A DNA stretch of 64,000 nucleotides, from contig NZ_BMIF01000002.1 in assembly GCF_014641695.1 (NCBI RefSeq), forward strand, positions 248,001-312,000, in the 5' to 3' direction. The notes below the pieces were generated by a model. It saw only the letters and a list, made by a program, of their open reading frames with translations, was not told where the DNA came from and did not search any database. Positions within the stretch are counted from its first letter, which is position 1, and each line of letters opens with the position of its first letter. Both the position numbers and the translations under genes were made by a program. This document shows positions 59,491 to 64,000 of this stretch, piece after piece. The DNA comes from Nitratireductor aestuarii. GTDB lineage: Bacteria > Pseudomonadota > Alphaproteobacteria > Rhizobiales > Rhizobiaceae.

Positions 59491-60930
59491 CTATGATTCC
59501 GCTTCAGATCCGGCCAATGGCAGCCAGTTTCCGTGGTGCGTTCCGTCGCCATCAATCCGTTCAAAACCATGCGCGCCGAAGAAATCACGCTGCGCCTGGA
59601 TGAGATTCGCGGTACCTGTGCCGCGCCGCAGCTGATCAAAATGTGCCAGTGCTGCGCCGAGCGACGGGACCGGCAGTCCGGCGAGCGCGCTTTCCGCCAC
59701 CAGACGGCGCAAATGGGGATGAGACGTCTCGATATAGCCTGAGAACAGCTCGGTCAGCAGCAGGTTCTGGGTATCGGTGGCCACATCCAGCGCCTTGGCA
59801 ATCTCTCCCAAAAATTGTGAGCGGATAATGCATCCGGCGCGCCAGATTCGGGCCACTGTGCCGAGCGGCGTGTTCCATCCGAACTCACGAGACGCCGCTG
59901 CCATGACGGCGAAGCCCTGCGTATAAGCGATGATCTTGCCGGCGAAGAGCGCCTGCTCCAGCATTTCCAGCTTTTCCGGCGAGAGCGGCGCCAATGTACC
60001 GCGCGCGGATGCGCCGAAGCGCTCTTCCGTCAGCTGCCGTTCCGTCTTCATGGCCGAAAGGCTTCTGGCTGCAACTGCCGACTCGATTGTCGTGGCGGGG
60101 ACGCTCAGATGCTGGCTCTCGATGGCCGACCAGCGGCCGGTGCCCTTCTGGCCTGCGCGGTCGAGGATCATGTCCACCAGAGGCTCGCCCGAGACGCTGT
60201 CGGTGGCCGAAAGCACATGGGCGGTGATCTCGATCAGATAAGAGTTGAGACGGCCCCTGTTCCACTCGGCAAAGATTGGCGCGATCTCGCCCGCCGAAAG
60301 GCCGTAGCCATCGCGCAGGACGCCATAGATCTCGGCGATCATCTGCATGTCAGCATATTCAATGCCGTTGTGAATCGTCTTGACGAAATGGCCGGCGCCG
60401 TCCGGACCAACCCATGCCTGACAGGCCTCGCCCTTATAGCGGGCGGCAATGGCATCCAGAACCGGCTCAATGCGGCGGTAGGAGGCTTCCGGGCCGCCAA
60501 CCATGATCGACGGACCGTGGCGGGCACCTTCCTCGCCGCCTGAAACGCCCATGCCGATGAACTGCAGGCCGGTTCCCGCAAGCTCATTCATGTGACGCCG
60601 CGTGTCGTGGAAGTTCGCGTTGCCCGCGTCGATGATAATGTCGTCCTGCTGGAGCAGGGGCTTCAGGCCTTCGATCTGCTGGTCGACCGCGGCACCGGCT
60701 GCCACCATCAGGATGATTGGCCGGGGCGGCTTGATTGCGTCGCGGAGCTCCTCAAGCGTCTCACAGGGGACGATCCTGTCTGCCAGGCTTCCTGCTGCCT
60801 CGACAAATTCGCGGGTGCGGGCCGTGGTGCGATTGTAAACGGCAATCCGAAAGCCCTTTTCGGCGATGTTCAGGGCCAGATTTGCGCCCATCACGCCAAG
60901 GCCGATCAGTCCGATATCCGCAGTGCTCAT
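59491..60930 (-). CDS. gnd: 6-phosphogluconate dehydrogenase (decarboxylating)
   Basis: 479-aa pentose-phosphate enzyme giving ribulose-5-phosphate, CO2 and NADPH. The NADP-binding loop GLGVMGANLALNIAEKG, the substrate loop GVSGGEEGARHGPSIM, the catalytic Lys in GHFVKTIHNGIEYADMQ and the C-terminal H-G-N-W are all visible. Full-length dimeric form (about 470 aa). It is followed by mur on the same strand with a 56-nt gap. Confidence 0.96.
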   Translation of the reverse strand: MSTADIGLIGLGVMGANLALNIAEKGFRIAVYNRTTARTREFVEAAGSLADRIVPCETLEELRDAIKPPRPIILMVAAGAAVDQQIEGLKPLLQQDDIIIDAGNANFHDTRRHMNELAGTGLQFIGMGVSGGEEGARHGPSIMVGGPEASYRRIEPVLDAIAARYKGEACQAWVGPDGAGHFVKTIHNGIEYADMQMIAEIYGVLRDGYGLSAGEIAPIFAEWNRGRLNSYLIEITAHVLSATDSVSGEPLVDMILDRAGQKGTGRWSAIESQHLSVPATTIESAVAARSLSAMKTERQLTEERFGASARGTLAPLSPEKLEMLEQALFAGKIIAYTQGFAVMAAASREFGWNTPLGTVARIWRAGCIIRSQFLGEIAKALDVATDTQNLLLTELFSGYIETSHPHLRRLVAESALAGLPVPSLGAALAHFDQLRRGTGTANLIQAQRDFFGAHGFERIDGDGTHHGNWLPLAGSEAES

Positions 60931-60986
60931 ATTTTTCTGTCCCGTGTTCTTCGTGGTTTCCGGGGTTGTTCAATCTCGCCGATCGC

Positions 60987-61409
60987 CTAGCGGCACTTGC
61001 GGGCGTAGAGTTCCATACGGTGATGGACGATCTCGTAGCCAAGCTGACGGGCGATCTCCTCCTGCAGGGCTTCCAGCTTGCGCGAGTGGAACTCGATGAC
61101 ATCGCCGGTATCGACGTCGATCAGATGGTCGTGGTGGCCGGCGGCCTGTTCGAACCGAGCGCGTCCGCCCTCAAATGCGTGGCGCTGGATCGCGCCCTTT
61201 TCCTCCAGCAGCTTCATCGTGCGGTAGACCGTCGAGAGCGAAATGCTCGGATCGATGGCGGAAGCGCGCTGCAGAATCTCGAAGGCGTCGGGATGGTCTT
61301 CAGTTTCAGACAGGATTCTGAGAATCACCTGCCGCTGGCGGGTGATACGCACGCCCGCGGCCCGTAACTGATTTTCGTAATCGCGTCTGTTCTGAATCGT
61401 CTCAATCAT
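60987..61409 (-). CDS. mur: Fur-family regulator, probably Mur (manganese uptake regulator)
   Basis: 140-aa metalloregulator. An N-terminal winged helix ([20 protein letters not shown]) is followed by a C-terminal metal-binding and dimerisation domain with [18 protein letters not shown]. In Rhizobiales the Fur homologue works as Mur, repressing manganese transport in response to Mn(II), whereas RirA and Irr take over iron. The C-terminal CxxC zinc motif of enterobacterial Fur is absent. The start is ATG 61409. Divergent from the RAM-domain gene. Confidence 0.88.
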   Translation of the reverse strand: MIETIQNRRDYENQLRAAGVRITRQRQVILRILSETEDHPDAFEILQRASAIDPSISLSTVYRTMKLLEEKGAIQRHAFEGGRARFEQAAGHHDHLIDVDTGDVIEFHSRKLEALQEEIARQLGYEIVHHRMELYARKCR

Positions 61410-61621
61410 GATCTGAATATGCGATATCTCGTCGGCGGTTGCAAAGCCTGCGCGGTATTACGCACGTCTTAGCACGGACAACTGAAAGCGACGGTGCTGT
61501 GGTCTGCACCACTGATCCCAGCAACTATCGCCGATAGGCACTTGTAAGGTATGATTGACAGAGGCAAAGGAAAGGCAAACCTTAAACCAATCCCTCTACG
61601 TGATTTCAACGGAAGGAAGCC

Positions 61622-61858
61622 ATGAGACCCGTATTTGTTCAGCTGCGCTGCCAGCCCGGCAAGACCTACGAAGTGGCGAATGCGATCTATGAACGCGAGG
61701 TGGCTTCCGAGCTCTATTCCACGAGCGGCGATTTCGATCTGCTGCTGAAGGTCTACATCCCGGACGATCAGGACGTCGGCAAGTTCATCAACGAGAATAT
61801 CGCCAATGTGCCTGGGATCGTGCGCTCTCTGACGACGCTCACCTTCAAGGCGTTCTGA
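61622..61858 (+). CDS. Stand-alone Lrp/AsnC effector (RAM) domain protein
   Basis: 78-aa protein that matches only the C-terminal ligand-binding domain of Lrp/AsnC regulators (VFVQLRCQPGKTYEVANAI, SGDFDLLLKVYIP). There is no DNA-binding helix-turn-helix. Such proteins can assemble with amino-acid ligands and modulate full Lrp-type regulators. GGAAGG precedes the ATG at good spacing. The next kinase gene starts five bases after its stop. Confidence 0.9.
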   Translation: MRPVFVQLRCQPGKTYEVANAIYEREVASELYSTSGDFDLLLKVYIPDDQDVGKFINENIANVPGIVRSLTTLTFKAF

Positions 61859-61863
61859 GCTCG

Positions 61864-62481
61864 TTGACCCCTTCTCCTGAAGACACCGACAAGCTCGGCT
61901 CGGCCATCCTTGAGCGCGCGCAAGGTTCCAATCGCTTCATCGTCGCGATAGCCGGGCCACCTGCTGCGGGCAAGTCGACCCTTGCGCAGACGCTATACGA
62001 GAGGCTGTCGGAGCAGGGCGAGCGGGTTGCCGTGGTGGGCATGGACGGCTTCCACTTCGACAACGCGGTGCTACAGGAAAAAGGCCTTCTGGCGCGAAAG
62101 GGCGCTCCGGAAACGTTCGACTTCGACGGTTTCAGGGTGGCGCTGGAGCGGATTCGGGCGGCTGACCGGGATGTGGCGATCCCCGTATTTGACCGGTCGA
62201 TGGAGCTTGCCCGCGCCGGTGCGGCTATTGTCAGAAAAGATACACGCGTTATCCTTGTCGAAGGTAATTATCTGCTCCTAGATGAGGATCCCTGGGCTAC
62301 GCTCGATGGGCTTTTCGACTTCTCCATCTATCTGGATGTTCCGGATGACCAGATAAGAGAGCGGCTGCTCTCACGATGGGAGCATATCCCGCAAGGCGTG
62401 GAGAAGGTGGAGCACAACGATTTGCCGAACGCGGCGCGTGTCCGAGCGCGCCGGAGACCTGCGGACCTGGTGCTGAGGTAA
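61864..62481 (+). CDS. P-loop nucleoside/sugar kinase family protein
   Basis: 205-aa kinase of the uridine-kinase/fructokinase-like family found in rhizobial frcK-type genes. The P-loop is AGPPAAGKSTLA, the DGFH motif is in GMDGFHFDNAV, and the lid segment ending NDLPNAARV and the C-terminal PADLVL are present. The start is a TTG at 61864, following the previous stop. The stretch RWEHIPQGVEKVEHND is shorter than in relatives I know; this may be normal variation. Substrate not determined. Confidence 0.75.
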   Translation: MTPSPEDTDKLGSAILERAQGSNRFIVAIAGPPAAGKSTLAQTLYERLSEQGERVAVVGMDGFHFDNAVLQEKGLLARKGAPETFDFDGFRVALERIRAADRDVAIPVFDRSMELARAGAAIVRKDTRVILVEGNYLLLDEDPWATLDGLFDFSIYLDVPDDQIRERLLSRWEHIPQGVEKVEHNDLPNAARVRARRRPADLVLR

Positions 62482-62564
62482 GGCCGGATTCCGCTTCCTG
62501 ATGGAACCAGTGGCCCCGCCAGGGATTGCCAAGGTTCCCCGTCCCAAACAGGGAGATATGCCTG

Positions 62565-63107
62565 ATGAATTTTTCGATCGTGCATCCGCTTTCCGCCATC
62601 GGAAGGCAGATCGTTCCGGTCATTGCGGTTGCGCTCATCGCGATGAGCCTTGGCCGCTTCCCCGTGGTCGCTCAAGGATTGGAAAGCGAAGGAGCGATCG
62701 ACGCCATCATTGGCTCCGACGTGAAGACGGATGAGGTGAGCAAGGAAGGCGACATCGATCGCGTGGCCAAAGCCATCGCGAATTCCCGCAAGAGTGCCGA
62801 ATTTGCCCGCAAGGCCTACAATATAGACTCGCTGGAAATCGTGTTCGTACCTGAGGTCGACGAAAACCTGGCCAAGGTGCTGGAAGAGAATGAGGCGGAT
62901 ATCACGCTGCTGCGCGAGTCAATTGAAGGCAGCGCGATCTTCTATCACGCAATCGATTCGCGCTCCATCATGCTCACAAACATCATCGCAGCCGAGTTTG
63001 ACGAGGGAAATGAAGTGGTCATCTTCGTCAAGGGAACGAGCGATACCGCCGACCGCAACATCGAGACTCCGGCGGTTGAGCCGGAAGGTTCAGGGCCGGC
63101 AGAATAG
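62565..63107 (+). CDS. Exported or membrane-anchored protein of unknown function
   Basis: 180 aa from ATG 62565 (GGGAG about ten bases upstream). An N-terminal hydrophobic segment (VIAVALIAMSLGRFPVVAQG) probably serves as a signal peptide. The mature part has alternating charged and hydrophobic segments (VFVPEVDENLAKVLEENEADI) and an acidic, Pro-rich C-terminus. The start of the convergent NlpC gene overlaps its last 18 bases. No domain recognised; a conserved but unnamed rhizobial protein is possible. Confidence 0.75.
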   Translation: MNFSIVHPLSAIGRQIVPVIAVALIAMSLGRFPVVAQGLESEGAIDAIIGSDVKTDEVSKEGDIDRVAKAIANSRKSAEFARKAYNIDSLEIVFVPEVDENLAKVLEENEADITLLRESIEGSAIFYHAIDSRSIMLTNIIAAEFDEGNEVVIFVKGTSDTADRNIETPAVEPEGSGPAE

Positions 63108-63962
63108 CGTGGGGCGTCCGTAGAGAGGCTCGATGCGGTTGATGGCCTCGTCCAAGGGCTCTCGGGAGACCTGCATGGTGTAACCATTCGCATGGATGAT
63201 CTCATCGGCCGAAGTGCAGATCGCCACGTGGCCCTTCCAGAAGACGAGATCACCGCGCTGCAATGGAGTGCTTTCCGGATCGATCTGTGCGCCGATGCTT
63301 GAGACCTGCATATCCGTGTCGCGCAGAACCGGTCTCCCAGCCATCCGCATTGAAAGCTGGACAAGGCCGGAGCAGTCGATTCCCATGCCGCTTGCGCCAC
63401 CCCAAAGATAAGGGGTGTGGATCAACTGCTCGGCTATGCTGACGTAGTCTGCGGACACTTCATTCAACGGCCGCAAGTGACGCAGGATCATCGCGCGATT
63501 GTCATCCAGAATGGCGTAGCGGGTACCACGCACCTCAAGCTCATCCACGACGTTCACCAGCGCACCCATGCTATGAGCGTGCAGCACAGGTCGCTTCAAG
63601 TCGGGCTCCGGGTAGACGAAGGTGCGCGGAACGCAGACGATGTGGGTGGCAGAAAAGCTCCCTTCCACGATGCTGCTTTCCGGCACATAGCCGACATAGG
63701 AATCGCGCTGGGCCTGCACCCAGGCCCAGCCGTTCCTGCGTTCGAAAACCTTCAGTTCCTCACCGTGGAGGAACTGCGTGTCCATGCCCGAAGCGGCGTC
63801 GGGCGCCATATGCACCCGGGCAACCGGAACGCCGACGGAAAAGGTTTCACCGTCGACGTATCGGTCGGCCTGCACCTGACCAGCCAGGCGGGCATCGGCA
63901 AGGTCGGGGCGGAAGGCGTTCAGTCGGCGATCTAGCTGTTTCTCGACCTTGCTCTCGGACAT
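63090..63962 (-). CDS. NlpC/P60 peptidoglycan hydrolase with SH3 domains
   Basis: 290-aa cysteine peptidase. Two SH3-type modules (about residues 40-150) precede the NlpC/P60 domain, with the catalytic cysteine in GMGIDCSGLVQ, the histidine in GHVAICTS and the third residue in IIHANGY. It cleaves peptide bonds in peptidoglycan stems. No signal peptide is visible, so it may act in recycling inside the cell. The stop overlaps the unknown exported gene convergently, and it starts six bases after the gene at 63969. Confidence 0.93.
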   Translation of the reverse strand: MSESKVEKQLDRRLNAFRPDLADARLAGQVQADRYVDGETFSVGVPVARVHMAPDAASGMDTQFLHGEELKVFERRNGWAWVQAQRDSYVGYVPESSIVEGSFSATHIVCVPRTFVYPEPDLKRPVLHAHSMGALVNVVDELEVRGTRYAILDDNRAMILRHLRPLNEVSADYVSIAEQLIHTPYLWGGASGMGIDCSGLVQLSMRMAGRPVLRDTDMQVSSIGAQIDPESTPLQRGDLVFWKGHVAICTSADEIIHANGYTMQVSREPLDEAINRIEPLYGRPTLFCRP

Positions 63963-63968
63963 TGGTTC

Positions 63969-64000
63969 TTACTTTCCGAACCGGTTGCTCAGCGCATTAT
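63969..64000 (-). CDS. C-terminus of an unidentified gene (cut by window edge)
   Basis: On the minus strand a frame ends in a TAA at 63969-63971, encoding a tail ending NRFGK. It is six bases upstream of the NlpC/P60 gene. Too short to identify; a leucyl-aminopeptidase neighbour is common in related genomes but cannot be confirmed here. Confidence 0.35.
   Translation of the reverse strand, partial: NALSNRFGK

Noticed and set aside
62370-62481. Possible short deletion in the kinase C-terminal lid
   Set aside because: The sequence after the P-loop is in frame and ends with the family NDLPNA and PADLVL; the length difference may be natural.

Overview
The window reads as a GC-rich (about 60% by eye) alphaproteobacterial chromosome, most likely Rhizobiales near Rhizobium, Agrobacterium or Mesorhizobium. 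The evidence is the conserved lptC-lptA-lptB-rpoN-hpf-ptsN block, a membrane-bound ferritin (mbfA) with a perfect Irr-type box, a RirA-type box before exbB-exbD-tonB, a Mur/Fur regulator, ornithine-lipid synthesis (olsB), a ROSE-like leader before hsp20, and the sppA-ihfB-lapA order.

Bases 1-2237 hold the 3' part of gyrB. From 2303 to 22932 lies a catabolic island of four transcription units that face each other across two divergent control regions. At 5377-5668 a ferredoxin / ferredoxin reductase / glutamine-synthetase-like operon (minus) diverges from a Rieske oxygenase (plus). At 17291-17483 a nine-gene minus operon (creatininase-like, cytosine-deaminase-like, FAD-linked oxidase, quinone reductase, DadA-like oxidase, ABC ATPase, permease, binding protein, folD) diverges from a plus operon (ureidoglycolate-lyase-like, fused hydantoinase A-B, IclR regulator, divergent folD paralogue). 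Each unit carries a close copy of one operator-like motif, with core TGATCGATAATCGAAC or its partner TTATCGAGCAG. I infer one IclR-controlled regulon that imports an N-containing, probably N- or O-methylated cyclic compound, demethylates it with a three-component Rieske enzyme, passes the C1 unit to tetrahydrofolate, and opens the ring by deaminase, creatininase and hydantoinase steps. A LigM/DmdA-type THF-dependent demethylase-like gene at 25624-27036 may belong to it, although exbB-exbD-tonB lies between. The substrate is unknown, and this is the best candidate in the window for an undescribed system.

From 27586 to 35357 are a membrane sulfatase-like enzyme, upp, mbfA, two small unknown membrane genes, nth, a DUF2244 protein, an Ada-type alkyltransferase, and hsp20 with a DUF1150 gene. 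Bases 35485-40442 are the rpoN/lpt housekeeping block. Bases 40707-47911 hold sppA, ihfB, lapA, two RNA methyltransferases, lspA, a hybrid histidine kinase and olsB.

Bases 48071-52678 are an accessory stretch: a 60-bp-repeat proline-rich SH3 protein, two paralogous small secreted proteins, an NTF2-like protein, an exported AhpD-like protein, and a LuxR regulator fused to two apparently dead enzyme domains. Then follow tRNA-Leu(CAG), ilvD, a marR gene beside a perfect palindrome and an AT-rich orphan segment, polA with a degraded proofreading site, gnd, mur, a stand-alone RAM-domain protein, a P-loop kinase, an exported unknown and an NlpC/P60 hydrolase.
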